NCBI RefSeq assembly: GCF_023715685.1
Contig: NZ_JAMBOQ010000001.1
Span: forward strand, 124,001 to 188,000
DNA length: 64,000 nt
Reading direction: 5' to 3'
DNA from: Priestia aryabhattai
GTDB lineage: Bacteria; Bacillota; Bacilli; Bacillales; Bacillaceae_H
Shown here: positions 9,245 to 17,471 of the stretch, one piece after another
How positions within the stretch are numbered: position 1 is the first letter of the stretch
Layout of the letters: every line of letters begins with the position of its first letter
The notes under the pieces: generated by a model
Database searches by the model: none
Seen by the model: only the letters and a program-made list of their open reading frames with translations
Told to the model about the DNA's origin: nothing
Program-made: the position numbers and the translations under genes

Positions 9245-9721
9245 TTATTTTTTTCTTGATAACGCTTTTTCTTCTATTTTACATACCCACTTATAGTATC
9301 TTAATATCATCAATAAAAGAAAAGGGTCAAGAACAGCTGAATGCCATAAACTCCACCAACCATAGTGAAAGTAACCCCATGGCTCTGGCAATAATGTCAT
9401 CATTTCATAAAGCAAAATAGCTATTACCCAAAAGATCAGGTAGGAAATTTTTTTAATAATCGGCCTTTTGAAAGGATACCAATTAAGAAAAATCATATTC
9501 ACAGGTGGTAGTAACACCGTATGGACAAGGATTCCTTTCCAATCTGCTCCCTCTGTAAAATACCAGTATCCATGATATTTTAAATCAATAAAAACGTCGA
9601 AATTACTTTGAAGAGCGATTGTAATAAGCCAAATATGCAGAATTTGATTTCCTGTTAATCTTTTATTCGTTTTAAACGCAATAAAGTTACATAACACAAT
9701 CACACTAATAAGACCTATCAT
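9245..9721 (-). CDS. Integral membrane protein, CBO0543-like
   Basis: A membrane protein of about 159 residues with five hydrophobic spans separated by short aromatic loops (KYHGYWYFTEGADWKG, LLPEPWGYFHYGWWSLWHS). This pattern, with HIWLITIALQSNFDVFID near the N-terminus, resembles the CBO0543 family of uncharacterised Firmicutes membrane proteins. The start is uncertain: ATG 9721 has AAAGGAAA about ten bases upstream, while ATG 9757 would add 12 residues but has no ribosome site. No operon partners. Function unknown; the family name is from memory of the pattern. Confidence 0.65.
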   Translation of the reverse strand: MIGLISVIVLCNFIAFKTNKRLTGNQILHIWLITIALQSNFDVFIDLKYHGYWYFTEGADWKGILVHTVLLPPVNMIFLNWYPFKRPIIKKISYLIFWVIAILLYEMMTLLPEPWGYFHYGWWSLWHSAVLDPFLLLMILRYYKWVCKIEEKALSRKK

Positions 9722-10085
9722 AGCGCTCATTTTCCTTTTTAACTCAATATACCACATATTGTAAAAAAGGAAAACTTTCTAGTTTCAATCAGTATTAATC
9801 GTATTGCACTTTGATTATGACAAAGTCTTCCTATCTTTTTTGAAGCAGAACATGTTATAATAAATTTAACCAATACTTTAATTTCGAAAAAAGGTGCTTT
9901 TCCTAAAGGAAAGCACCTTTTTTTATTTTAATTAGTTCGGACTTTATACTAAATATGAAGATTCTCAACCTATCCTTCTATGGGCACCTAGAATATATGC
10001 TATAATCGAGATATCTTTTGATTTCAATGCACATGTTATCTTAAGAGGCCAGACTGATTTTAACTAGTCTGGCTTTTTTCTTTAC
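9722..10085. other. Intergenic region with terminator and possible small RNA
   Basis: It contains a strong bidirectional hairpin GGTGCTTTTCC/GGAAAGCACC at about 9891-9927 and the candidate short transcript at 10001-10080. No coding frame is supported. Confidence 0.5.
10001..10080 (+). ncRNA. Candidate small RNA (extended -10 promoter plus terminator)
   Basis: TGCTATAAT at 9998-10006 is an extended -10 element (TGnTATAAT). About 70 bases on, the hairpin GCCAGACT/AGTCTGGC with a T tract (10048-10080) forms an intrinsic terminator, and there is no open frame between. There is no good -35 box. The hairpin could instead serve the convergent zinc-ribbon remnant. Inference only. Confidence 0.3.
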
Positions 10086-10223
10086 TTATCTATATTTTTT
10101 CTCCAACTGCTTCTTTACATATGTACAACTTGGGGAATGCTCACGTGAAAGGAAGTGCTCCTTTTTATAATGTACTCTTACCTGACAAGAAGGACAAACA
10201 AAAAATGGATAGGCTACACTTAG
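10086..10223 (-). pseudogene. C-terminal remnant of a zinc-ribbon protein cut by an IS3 element
   Basis: A minus-strand frame of about 45 codons ending in TAA at 10086, reading VCPSCQVRVHYKKEHF, then SPSCTYVKKQLEKKYR. It shows CxxC and further Cys/His pairs of a small zinc ribbon. It has no start: its 5' part ends at about 10223, where the IS3-type sequence begins with TTGGACAG. The missing N-terminal half was not found on the far side of the IS remnant. This is a gene disrupted by insertion and later deletion; the original function is unknown. Confidence 0.55.
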
Positions 10224-10282
10224 TTGGACAGAATTTTTAAGGTCAAGTAGACTACAGATAACCTATTAAAGGAGCATCTACA

Positions 10283-10537
10283 ATGACCAGAAGAGAACGT
10301 CGAACATTTACAGAGGAATTTAAACAACAGATGGTGCAGCTATATCAGAGTGGAAAGCCGAGAAAAGAGATTATTCGTGAATATGACTTGACTCCTTCCT
10401 CTTTAGATAAGTGGGTGGAGCAAAGTCAAACATCTGGTTCGTTTAAAGAAAAAGATAATCTGACTGAGGAACAAAAAGAACTGATGGAGCTTCGCAAACA
10501 AAATAAACAATTAGAAATGGAGAATGATATTTTATAG
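10283..10537 (+). pseudogene. IS3 transposase OrfA with C-terminal nonsense codon
   Basis: An 84-residue OrfA with helix-turn-helix (RRTFTEEFKQQMVQLY, then IIREYDLTPSSLDKWV) and leucine-zipper-like end (ELRKQNKQLEMENDIL). The frame hits TAG at 10535-10537, directly followed in frame by QAALILGRK, the normal OrfA ending, so the stop replaces a codon (usually Lys) of the family. GGAGCATCTACA precedes ATG 10283. Together with the cut orfB the transposase cannot be functional. Confidence 0.85.
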
Positions 10538-10569
10538 CAAGCCGCGCTGATACTAGGACGAAAGTAAAA

Positions 10570-10770
10570 GTGATCGAGAATAATCAACACAAATACTCGA
10601 TATCAGCAATGTGCAAAGTCCTACAACTCTCAAGAAGTACGCATTATTATGAAGCGAAGGAGCGTCCGACAGAAGATGACGTTACCTCTGCAATCATAGA
10701 CATTTTCCATACCAATATAACTCTATCTATTAAATACATCTTTGATAAGCTACTTAAAGATAGGTGTTAA
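10570..10770 (+). pseudogene. IS3 transposase OrfB, N-terminal fragment
   Basis: Contains the OrfB opening (VIENNQHKYSISAMCKVLQL, SRSTHYYEAKERP, DDVTSAIIDIFHTN), after which the sequence diverges to ITLSIKYIFDKLLKDRC and stops. The DDE integrase core is absent. The frame follows orfA with the usual A-rich overlap (AAAGTAAAAG). A deletion fused the fragment to the downstream hairpin. Confidence 0.85.
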
Positions 10771-10906
10771 TTTTACACCTATCTTTTTTCTTGCAAAGAA
10801 ATCCTTCTTTACGATCTTAAATAGTAAAGATATTTTAAAGGGAAAAGGATGATTGTTGTGGAATAAAAAGAAAACCGGTTGCACAAAGATAGGAGAGATA
10901 AAAGAC

Positions 10907-11056
10907 ATGAATTCTACATTTAATCAACTTTTGTCAATGAAAAATCTACGTGACGTTCAAAAAACAGAAATTTTGGTGCAAATGGAACAAGCTTCAAAGA
11001 ATAAAGATAAAGAAACTCTCTTACGATTAACTAAACAGCTTCGAAGTATTTCATAG
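10907..11056 (+). CDS. Small hydrophilic protein, 49 residues
   Basis: Starts at ATG 10907, behind AGGAGAG; longer upstream starts in the same frame have no site. The sequence (MNSTFNQLLSMKNLRD...LLRLTKQLRSIS) is predicted almost entirely helical, amphipathic and basic, with no membrane span or cysteine. It is followed by a terminator at 11107-11168. Not recognised. Small helical proteins like this in Bacillaceae are often regulators or antitoxin-like, but nothing here supports a specific role. Confidence 0.55.
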   Translation: MNSTFNQLLSMKNLRDVQKTEILVQMEQASKNKDKETLLRLTKQLRSIS

Positions 11057-11106
11057 AATACCCTATGTAATAGAATTAACCCACTAACAGGAAGCCTTTC
11101 CATGAG

Positions 11107-11168
11107 AACAATAATAAGCGACTTATCTATCTTAATTCGAACAGTAAGGTCGCTTATCCTATTTTTTT
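11107..11168 (+). terminator. Hairpin terminator
   Basis: AATAAGCGAC paired with GTCGCTTATC and followed by a T tract, after the 49-residue gene. Confidence 0.65.
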
Positions 11169-11211
11169 ATTCATATATTTACCCTTTCACTTTACAATAT
11201 GTGTACGTTTA

Positions 11212-11349
11212 TTATGTTATATGTTCATCTTCTAACTGAATTAAATCTTTATCCTGAGATTGATTGAATAAATAAGTAAGGTATGAATGTAGTTCGAATC
11301 GGTCTTCGTCAATAAAATCAGAAAACACCTGTTTATATTCTTTCAACAT
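11212..11349 (-). CDS. Small acidic protein, 45 residues
   Basis: ATG 11349 is preceded by AAAGGAGGAAAAG, a near-ideal ribosome site. The product (MLKEYKQVFSDFIDEDRFEL, HSYLTYLFNQSQDKD...) is acidic and helical without membrane segments. It is convergent with the 49-residue gene at 10907, and the terminator hairpin at 11107-11168 lies between them and may serve both. Not recognised. Confidence 0.55.
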   Translation of the reverse strand: MLKEYKQVFSDFIDEDRFELHSYLTYLFNQSQDKDLIQLEDEHIT

Positions 11350-11907
11350 CTTTTCCTCCTTTATTTATGTTTCTTACCTCTATCATTACCTATCTAGTAA
11401 TCTCATATACATACAAATTAATAATGTACTTATTGATTGTATTAACTTGTATGTATGAAGTTGTATGTAACACAACGCAGAGTTAAGAAAAGTTCATTCT
11501 TTCTTTTTGTATGGGCCCCACCTGCGCCAAATACAATGATAGCCACGCATGCTATCCACCTAACCTTAGTATAACAGAAATCGCTTACATAACAAATGAT
11601 TATATATATAATTCCATAACGTAATTTAATTACTAGATAAAAACTTTTCATAACATGTATTTTTTTATTTCTATAATAAGCTTTATCAGTAGGCTTAAAA
11701 CAAAGTAGGAATCATAGAATATAACTAGCAGTCATAAGTCCTATATTTCTGAGAAAAAGTTCAATCTTATGAGCTTTTTCTTTTTTATTTTCTATCTGCT
11801 ATATATCTTTGGTTACTATAAAAACTACTAAGGATCATAAAGAGGCAGCTTATTTTATATTCATGTATAATTACCTTACAAATAAATATATTAGGAGATT
11901 ATCTATA
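11350..11907. other. AT-rich intergenic region including csp leader
   Basis: About 560 bp with no supported gene. A terminator-like hairpin GAAAAAGTTC/GAGCTTTTTC lies at about 11752-11785. The last 120 bp form a likely long 5' leader of the cold-shock gene, as is common for csp genes. Confidence 0.45.
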
Positions 11908-12111
11908 ATGGAAAGTAAAACAGGAAAAGTGAAATGTTACGACAGGGAAAAAGGTTTTGGGTTCATCTCACCAGATAATGGGATTGAGGAGTTATTTGTT
12001 CATTTTAGTTCTATTTATAACTCCAACTCTTTAAAAGTAGGTCAGGAAGTTTCTTATATAGAATATAAAGGTCATAAAGGGCCTCAAGCAGAATATGTCA
12101 TGCTACTCTAA
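11908..12111 (+). CDS. Cold-shock-domain protein (CspA family)
   Basis: A 67-residue single cold-shock domain with both RNA-binding motifs, KGFGFISP (RNP1, about 15-22) and LFVHFSSI (RNP2, about 29-36), and the usual GK(V)K opening. The start is ATG 11908, ten bases after TAGGAG; an open extension upstream to 11809 has no family similarity and is leader sequence. It differs from housekeeping CspB-type proteins in its C-terminal half (YIEYKGHKGPQAEYVMLL), so it is an accessory paralogue. Role: nucleic-acid chaperone binding single-stranded RNA/DNA. Confidence 0.88.
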   Translation: MESKTGKVKCYDREKGFGFISPDNGIEELFVHFSSIYNSNSLKVGQEVSYIEYKGHKGPQAEYVMLL

Positions 12112-12524
12112 CTATGCAGCTGGTATAAAAGCATTTCTCTACTATTTTGAATTGACTTTTTCTCTTTTTAGATGAATATCCTATACACATTTAATTAACA
12201 TATTTGATACTAAAAAGCCTTTTAGTAGTGGCTTTTACAGCTTATAAATTGTAAGTTATTGAATAGTCATAAAATAACGGATTTGTGGAGCATTATTTAC
12301 TTAACATAATGTCAGTTATGGGAAATAAAAAAGTGTCTTTTAGCAAATAGGGACATCTTTTTTATTATTTAAGGTAAACTTTTCTAGAAAGCTAATCGTT
12401 AACAATCCGTATTTTTAGACTTATGAAGAGGAGGAGGAACTAACCAGCCTTTTTCTCTATTAACTTTATTCGTATTATCCTAACGTTCTAAGATCTTTTG
12501 CTAGATAACATGGAGGGATTAAAG
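12112..12524. other. Intergenic region with small repeated hairpin
   Basis: About 410 bp without a gene. At 12324-12366 a hairpin contains CTTTTAGCAAATAGGGACATCT, nearly repeated at 43256-43277. Just upstream (about 12295-12320) is a degenerate minus-strand copy of the GATTATGTTAAC-type box of the dispersed repeat. Confidence 0.45.
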
Positions 12525-12902
12525 ATGGAATTTCATGCAAGCAGATTATGTGTGACCAACTTTCAAGACTGTCTCAGATTCTACAGGGATATCCTTGGAT
12601 TTGAGGAGTGACATGACGATGAACAGCAATACGCATATTTTGAGAAAGCAAACATCGCTCTCTTCTCTCAAGAGAAAATGGCTGAGGCACTTTTTCAGGA
12701 ATATCAACTGGATGAAACTACTTCACAAATGAAATTTGTAATTCAACTTGAAGTCCCAGACGTTGACATATATTACAACAATTTAAAAGATAAAAGTGTT
12801 GGATTTATCAATAAACCTCATGATAGAAAAGACTAGGGATCCCGTGTTGCACATTTTTATGATCCTGAAAAAAATATAATAGAAATATATAAGGGAAAAT
12901 AA
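12525..12902 (+). pseudogene. VOC family gene killed by two Trp-to-stop changes
   Basis: A 126-codon frame from ATG 12525 (behind TGGAGGGA) to TAA 12902 reads as a complete VOC protein (CVTNFQDCLRFYRDILGFEE; HFYDPEKNIIEIYKGK) except for TGA at codon 29 (12609-12611) and TAG at codon 104 (12834-12836). The second stop falls in HDRKD-stop-GSRVAHF, where the intact paralogue at 625-1011 has Trp (HDRKEWRSRIAHF). Both are explained by TGG losing a G. No frameshift is present. A 15-bp hairpin terminator follows directly. Confidence 0.88.
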
Positions 12903-12937
12903 AGGAAGGTGAAAGAGAACTTCTCTTTCACCTTCCT
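12903..12937 (+). terminator. Hairpin terminator of the VOC pseudogene
   Basis: A perfect 15-bp stem GGAAGGTGAAAGAGA with its complement and a 3-nt loop; the T tract is weak. Confidence 0.65.
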
Positions 12938-12952
12938 CTATGCCTAATACCT

Positions 12953-12998
12953 AGAATTGTGATTATGTTAACTAATCTCTTATATGATATACATCTTA
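12953..12998 (+). repeat. Partial copy of the dispersed repeat (first two boxes)
   Basis: GTGATTATGTTAACTAATC followed by TATATGATATACATC matches the first two boxes of the full copies. The rest of the element is absent or replaced by the terminator at 13011-13047. Confidence 0.55.
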
Positions 12999-13010
12999 AA
13001 TCAACTTAAT

Positions 13011-13047
13011 GCAAAAAAGCTGGGAAACTTAATTTCCTAGCTTTTTT
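13011..13047. terminator. Terminator of the first rsbR-like gene
   Basis: AAAAAAGCTGGGAAA/TTTCCTAGCTTTTTT hairpin overlapping the 3' end of the minus-strand gene at 13037-13855. Confidence 0.75.
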
Positions 13048-13855
13048 GAGTTTCTATCGCTTGTTTAACTGTTGCATAGGTTTTAATAGATGAGAAATCA
13101 AAGCCATTTCTAACAACAGTTTGAGCAAGTTCAGGTCGTATACCTGTCATCATGACCTCAATACCTTGTAAGCGAAGAACACTGTAGATATCAAAGAGGT
13201 AACGTTCAGCTATAGTATCTATATTCAAGATGCCTGAAAAATCAACAATCAGATACTCTACTTTCATTTCGAGAATTTTCAAGATCACATTCTCCAAGAT
13301 ATATTCAGCTCTTTCTGAATCGATAGAGCCTATTAGTGGGAGAACGGCGGTTTTATCCTGAATGGGGACGACAGGAACCGATAGCTTCAACACCTCTTGT
13401 TGTGCCTTTTTAATAATTTCATCTTTTACTTGTTCAAATACTATAACAGTTTCGGTGATACTTATATCCAGCAGATAGTTAAATCGTTTATTAATCAATA
13501 CAACTTCTTCTGTAGAGAGTCCGTGTTCTATACTTATTTTAGTAAGGTAATCGATAAAGACTAGGCGAGTAGGAGGATAGCGTGTAATAATAATAGAAAT
13601 TCTCTCCCGTTGGGATGCTGTACGCTTACCATTGGTCTTACTCCATTCAACAAGTCCTTCAGGTATGTTGTTTTCACTGCTAAGGAGACTTTCCCCTAAA
13701 AACCTAATAAATTCAGTATAGACGATAATTGCTTGTTCAAGTTCCTCCTTTAGAGCTTCAAAATTGGGGCTCTGAGAAATTTCTTGAACAATTTCATTTG
13801 CTAACATTTCTGCGTTGTCATCTAAGTGCTTAGCAACGCCTATAATCCCTTTCAA
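13037..13855 (-). CDS. RsbR-family stressosome protein, paralogue 1
   Basis: 272 residues: a variable N-terminal helical (non-haem globin-like) sensor domain (about 1-150) and a C-terminal STAS domain (about 155-270: LSVPVVPIQDKTAVLPLIG, DFSGILNIDTIAERYL, TGIRPELAQTVVRNG). RsbR proteins co-assemble with RsbS into the stressosome that releases RsbT and turns on sigma-B. The two phosphoacceptor positions of RsbRA (T171, T205) align to Ser (IDSERAE) and Thr (IDTIAER). The start is TTG 13855, behind GAGGAAG. It is the first of three paralogues on the same strand, each with its own upstream gap. Confidence 0.88.
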   Translation of the reverse strand: MKGIIGVAKHLDDNAEMLANEIVQEISQSPNFEALKEELEQAIIVYTEFIRFLGESLLSSENNIPEGLVEWSKTNGKRTASQRERISIIITRYPPTRLVFIDYLTKISIEHGLSTEEVVLINKRFNYLLDISITETVIVFEQVKDEIIKKAQQEVLKLSVPVVPIQDKTAVLPLIGSIDSERAEYILENVILKILEMKVEYLIVDFSGILNIDTIAERYLFDIYSVLRLQGIEVMMTGIRPELAQTVVRNGFDFSSIKTYATVKQAIETQKS

Positions 13856-13989
13856 TAATTGTCACTTCCTCATCTTCTTATTCATTAATACATTTAGGTA
13901 GTCATTTTATCTCTTGCTTTCTTTATTTAGCAAGCTTTTCTTTATTGTTCTGAGTATATAAATTTATAAAAAGAAGTTTTTATTTAAAA

Positions 13990-14832
13990 CTACACATGAA
14001 TAAGTACATCTTCTATTGCCTTTTGTAAACTTGATTTTATAGTCAAACTACTGAAATCAATGCCAATACTTACAATGGTCTGTGCAACTTCCGGACGAAT
14101 TCCTGTTAGGATTGTTTCTACACCAAGAAGCTTTAACGAGTCTATCACTTTGAAAATCCGATCTGCTACCATAGTATCTATAATATAAACACCCGACAAA
14201 TCTAATATTAACCGTTGAAGCTGTAGTCTGTTTACTGATTTCAACGTTTCTTCCATTAGATAATTGGCTCTTTCCGTATCTATATTTCCAATGAGAGGTA
14301 AAACAGCGATTTCTTTGGCTAAAGGTACAACAGGCACCGATAATTCAAGAAATGCACTTTGCGCACGTTCAAGGGTTAATTGATAGAAATGCACATAATT
14401 TAAACTAAAGGAATAAGCAGCATGATCTAAAAGAAGATCAATAATTCCACCTACTTCAAATACCGTATCTATTGATAGATTGTTTTTCTTTATTACTTCC
14501 TTCAATTTCTTCCATAAGAAAGTTCGATAATATCTTGTATCTTTTAACGCTTCATCCAATGGGACCTTCAAATTGCAAAACATTTCTCCTGTGTCTTTTC
14601 CCCATTGTGTAAATTTTTGGAGTGCGGTTTCTTCATCTAGATGATCCCTAAGAACTTCACCAAATAAACTTATAAAGTGAGCTCGGATATTAATAAGTTC
14701 TGCTTCAAAAGGAGCCAATTGTTTTTTTTCTTCTTCTGTAATACCAATAATTCTACTTTCATGTACCTCATTAGCAATTTCAAATCTATACTCTAGGATT
14801 GTATCCCCTAAAAACTTTATTTCATCTTTCAT
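13990..14832 (-). CDS. RsbR-family stressosome protein, paralogue 2
   Basis: 280 residues with the same layout: divergent N-terminal sensor (about 1-165) and STAS domain (about 170-280: LSVPVVPLAKEIAVLPLIG, LSGVYIIDTMVADRIF, GIRPEVAQTIVSIG). Both phosphoacceptor-type threonines are kept (IDTERAN and IDTMVAD). ATG 14832 follows GGAGGAAAAGAGG. Sited 134 bp upstream of paralogue 1, with AT-rich sequence between. No rsbS, rsbT or rsbX homologue lies in the window, so these are satellite sensors for a stressosome encoded elsewhere. Confidence 0.9.
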   Translation of the reverse strand: MKDEIKFLGDTILEYRFEIANEVHESRIIGITEEEKKQLAPFEAELINIRAHFISLFGEVLRDHLDEETALQKFTQWGKDTGEMFCNLKVPLDEALKDTRYYRTFLWKKLKEVIKKNNLSIDTVFEVGGIIDLLLDHAAYSFSLNYVHFYQLTLERAQSAFLELSVPVVPLAKEIAVLPLIGNIDTERANYLMEETLKSVNRLQLQRLILDLSGVYIIDTMVADRIFKVIDSLKLLGVETILTGIRPEVAQTIVSIGIDFSSLTIKSSLQKAIEDVLIHV

Positions 14833-15421
14833 TTTTTCCTCTTTTCCTCCGAAAAGCCTGTTGAGGCTGTTATTTAATTTTTTAAATTAATTATATCATT
14901 ACGTGTCAAAACGCTTATTTTTTGTTAATTTCGTAGTATAAAATTCTCCATTCTTACCTCTTCTAATTATCTATTAAAATTTCAAATAAAAAAAGACCAA
15001 AAAATATAAAAAACAAAAGAAGTTATTTTTATTCTTTTTATTTCTATAAGGAGCAAAGGATTCAAGAAAATATAAGATGGATCTTAGCGACCAAAAGTTA
15101 CTTTATAAATATTGTATTAATGTCCTTCCGATAATCTGTTTTATGTTAACTAAAGGTGCATATACAGCCTAAAAAAGCGAAAAATCACTGTTTCCGTCAG
15201 TGATTTTTCTGGTTGCCAGTATGCTATACATGTCCATATGTCTTTTGACACTGTGAGTAGTTTGCTCAAGTGGTTAATAACTTATGTATTAAAAAGAAAA
15301 GCCTACTGATAAAGAATGGATCAGTAGGCTTTTCTGAATGCTGATTTATTTTTTCAAAAACGATTCTAATTTCATAAATTCATTTTCATTTCTGTGTGTA
15401 GAGTAAACTACCCTATTCCTC
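14833..15421. other. Intergenic region with dispersed repeat copy B
   Basis: AT-rich promoter region of paralogue 2, then the repeat at 15120-15341. No gene is seen. Confidence 0.55.
15120..15341 (+). repeat. Dispersed three-hairpin intergenic repeat, copy B
   Basis: Plus orientation: CCGATAATCTG-TTTTATGTTAAC, a degraded TGCATATACAGC box, hairpin AAAAATCACTG/CAGTGATTTTT, GTGAGTAGTTTGCTCAAG, AATAACTTATGTATTAAAAAG, then hairpin AGAAAAGCCTACTGAT/ATCAGTAGGCTTTTCT. It lies antisense to, and just beyond, the 3' end of the third rsbR-like gene. Confidence 0.75.
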
Positions 15422-16258
15422 CTACATTTGGTGGAGTTCTAGATATTCTTTTAATGTTTGCTGTAACGTCCCTTTTGTTTCTGCCTTTTCTTCAAAGGAG
15501 ATTCCTGAGTGAATCATTGTCCGCACTAGATCAGCACGTAAACCTGTAAGAATAGCCTTACATCCCATCATTGAAATGCCAGTTAATATTTTTTGAAGAT
15601 GGTCAATAACATGCATCTCCATGTTGGCAATTCCAGAAAGATCTATAATTAATGTTTCAATCCTTAAATCTGATATGCCTATCAATACTTTCTCCTCAAT
15701 CGTTTGGATACGGTATGTGTCAACCATTCCAATCAATGGTAATACAGCTACAGATTGGCTAAGTGGTATAATAGGCACCGATAGATGTTCAACTAAGTCC
15801 CTCTGGGAGGCAATTAATTCATCTTTATATTTGGAATAACTAATGAGAAAAGTGTTAAGAAATTGATCAATCTTATCATTAATACGTTTCTCTAAGGCAT
15901 AAAATTCTTCACGGCTATTAAAATGGTTATTTATTCGGTCATATTGATAGAGAAAATGCCACAACGTTCGCCTAATGGCCTGTACCCATTCTAGTTTGAA
16001 GGCAAGAGTTAAGGCGTGCTCCGCCCAGGCTACCCCTTCTTGTTGAGCGAAAGCAATGAGTTGTTCTTCTTTTTGCTCCACGACATATAGAGATAACTTT
16101 TGAGCATTTTTTAAAAGATCAATATTTCCAGTTTCTAAAATATCATTAATCTTAGAGGCAACGTTAACCGCCTCTGATAAAAGTTTATCCTGAAAACTCT
16201 GTTTGTTGTCTCTAATAAAATCAGTCATTTTCTCTCTCTGATTATAAATAATCTCCAT
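15422..16258 (-). CDS. RsbR-family protein, paralogue 3, altered phosphorylation site
   Basis: 278 residues; helical N-terminal domain (about 1-160) and STAS domain (about 163-275: LSVPIIPLSQSVAVLPLIG, LSGIANMEMHVIDHL, TGLRADLVRTMIHSG). The T171-like position is kept (MVDTYRIQ), but the T205-like site reads NMEMHVID where the paralogues have IDTMVAD/IDTIAER, so the Asp-Thr pair is lost. In RsbRA that residue takes part in RsbT-mediated phosphorylation. ATG 16258 follows AGGGGGAT. It may be a constitutive or decoy stressosome subunit (inference). Repeat copy B lies downstream. Confidence 0.87.
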   Translation of the reverse strand: MEIIYNQREKMTDFIRDNKQSFQDKLLSEAVNVASKINDILETGNIDLLKNAQKLSLYVVEQKEEQLIAFAQQEGVAWAEHALTLAFKLEWVQAIRRTLWHFLYQYDRINNHFNSREEFYALEKRINDKIDQFLNTFLISYSKYKDELIASQRDLVEHLSVPIIPLSQSVAVLPLIGMVDTYRIQTIEEKVLIGISDLRIETLIIDLSGIANMEMHVIDHLQKILTGISMMGCKAILTGLRADLVRTMIHSGISFEEKAETKGTLQQTLKEYLELHQM

Positions 16259-16473
16259 TTTAAATCCCCCTTATTTTTTTTGATTATACTTAGCTTTAAA
16301 TAATTAATATCCCAAAGTAAAATGTCATCTTTTCATTGTCTATAAAGAAAAGTCTTCCTTGTACTATCTACAATAGATATGGCTTCAGATAAAAAATGCT
16401 AATGCTTTTATAACCAATTTGTAAATCTTGAACATACCCATGGTAGTGACACTTCTTTCAACATGATAAAGGG

Positions 16474-16785
16474 TCAATGGAGGTTATTTTCACTGGCTGA
16501 TATCCATTCAGATAGTTCATCAAAAATGTTCTGCACTTGTTCTTTATTTAACGTGTCAACATTCTCCCATGCACTAGAAATATAAATCTCTAGATGATCA
16601 GGATAGGAAATGGATTCAGTAATAAGGGCTTTATAAAATAAAGGATTACCGCCTTTATCTACTTCACCCTTACATCTATAGTTTTCAAACTTCCAACCCC
16701 CTTTTGTTTTTTTAAAATGATAAAGGTCCTTAAGTCCCCACCGAGGGCTATAAATACGCATTTTGAATCTAGATGCACTACTCAA
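16474..16785 (-). CDS. Conserved-looking hypothetical protein, 103 residues
   Basis: The start is TTG 16785, with AGGAGG eight bases upstream. The protein is soluble and aromatic-rich (YSPRWGLKDLYHFKKTKGGW, ENYRCKGEVDKGGNPLFYKAL) with an acidic helical end. The pattern suggests a small alpha-beta fold; no known motif, signal peptide or metal site is seen. Monocistronic. Not recognised. Confidence 0.6.
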   Translation of the reverse strand: MSSASRFKMRIYSPRWGLKDLYHFKKTKGGWKFENYRCKGEVDKGGNPLFYKALITESISYPDHLEIYISSAWENVDTLNKEQVQNIFDELSEWISASENNLH

Positions 16786-17101
16786 TGTCAGATACCTCCT
16801 ACCTCCTCAAAAATATCATTTTTAAATACGACTCTTTTTGTTTTTACCCTCAAAACATGTATTTTACATCCATCTTTTTTACTATATATATTAAGAATTG
16901 CTAACTATGTTGCATTCGTCATATAGCACCTAATCCCAATACAACATTACATTTTTTGTTTTTTTTACAAATTTATTTCATTTTTAAAATCTTTATTTCA
17001 ATTATTGAAGGTAATAACTTATAAATATACCCTATGTTAAAATGGATTAAACTTTAATTTGTAAAATTTCTTTAAATAGTGAGAAAGGGGTTTGGTGATA
17101 C
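16786..17101. other. AT-rich divergent intergenic region
   Basis: About 315 bp between divergent genes, presumably holding both promoters. No gene or strong structure is seen; a plus-strand open frame here lacks a ribosome site. Confidence 0.4.
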
Positions 17102-17314
17102 ATGACAATAATAAAAATCAAAGAAATGTTAGAAACTTTATTACGATATGAAGATAGTGAAATCACTCATACCTTTCGCAATGGAAATAATACCCTTTCT
17201 CTCAGTTATTCTAAAGAACTAAAGAATTTTCAAGTAAAGAATATTGAAACGGGCCATATTGAACATTTTCCGGATGTGGAGACTACACTTATTACAACGA
17301 CAATCTTATCATAA
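17102..17314 (+). CDS. Small protein, 70 residues, possibly YkuJ/DUF1797-like
   Basis: ATG 17102 follows GAAAGGGG. The product has an N-terminal helix (IKEMLETLLRYEDSE), then alternating strands (THTFRNGNNTLSLSYS, NFQVKNIETGHIEHFPD) and a Thr-rich helical end. This helix-then-sheet pattern resembles small YkuJ- or DUF1797-type proteins of Bacillus, but the match is by pattern only. It is followed by a region with AACCCGT...ACGGGTT inverted arms. Function unknown. Confidence 0.55.
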   Translation: MTIIKIKEMLETLLRYEDSEITHTFRNGNNTLSLSYSKELKNFQVKNIETGHIEHFPDVETTLITTTILS

Positions 17315-17471
17315 GAAGTTCAAAAAGTTAGAACCCGTAAGAGAGAAATTATTGACATAAGACGATCAATCTCATATGCAATATATAGTCACTAACGGGT
17401 TGACCAAACGACCTAATTCAATATATGTTATAAAATTCATATCTAAAAATATTTAACGGAGTGTACTTATA

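Larger units (their letters stand above)
10224..10785 (+). mobile_element. IS3-family (IS150-like) insertion sequence remnant
   Basis: The left end starts near TTGGACAGAATTTTTAAGG and carries orfA and the first third of orfB in the usual overlapping order. The right part, including the DDE catalytic core and right inverted repeat, is missing; the element ends in a hairpin GATAGGTGT/ACACCTATC with T tract at 10755-10790. It interrupts a zinc-ribbon gene on the left side. Confidence 0.8.
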
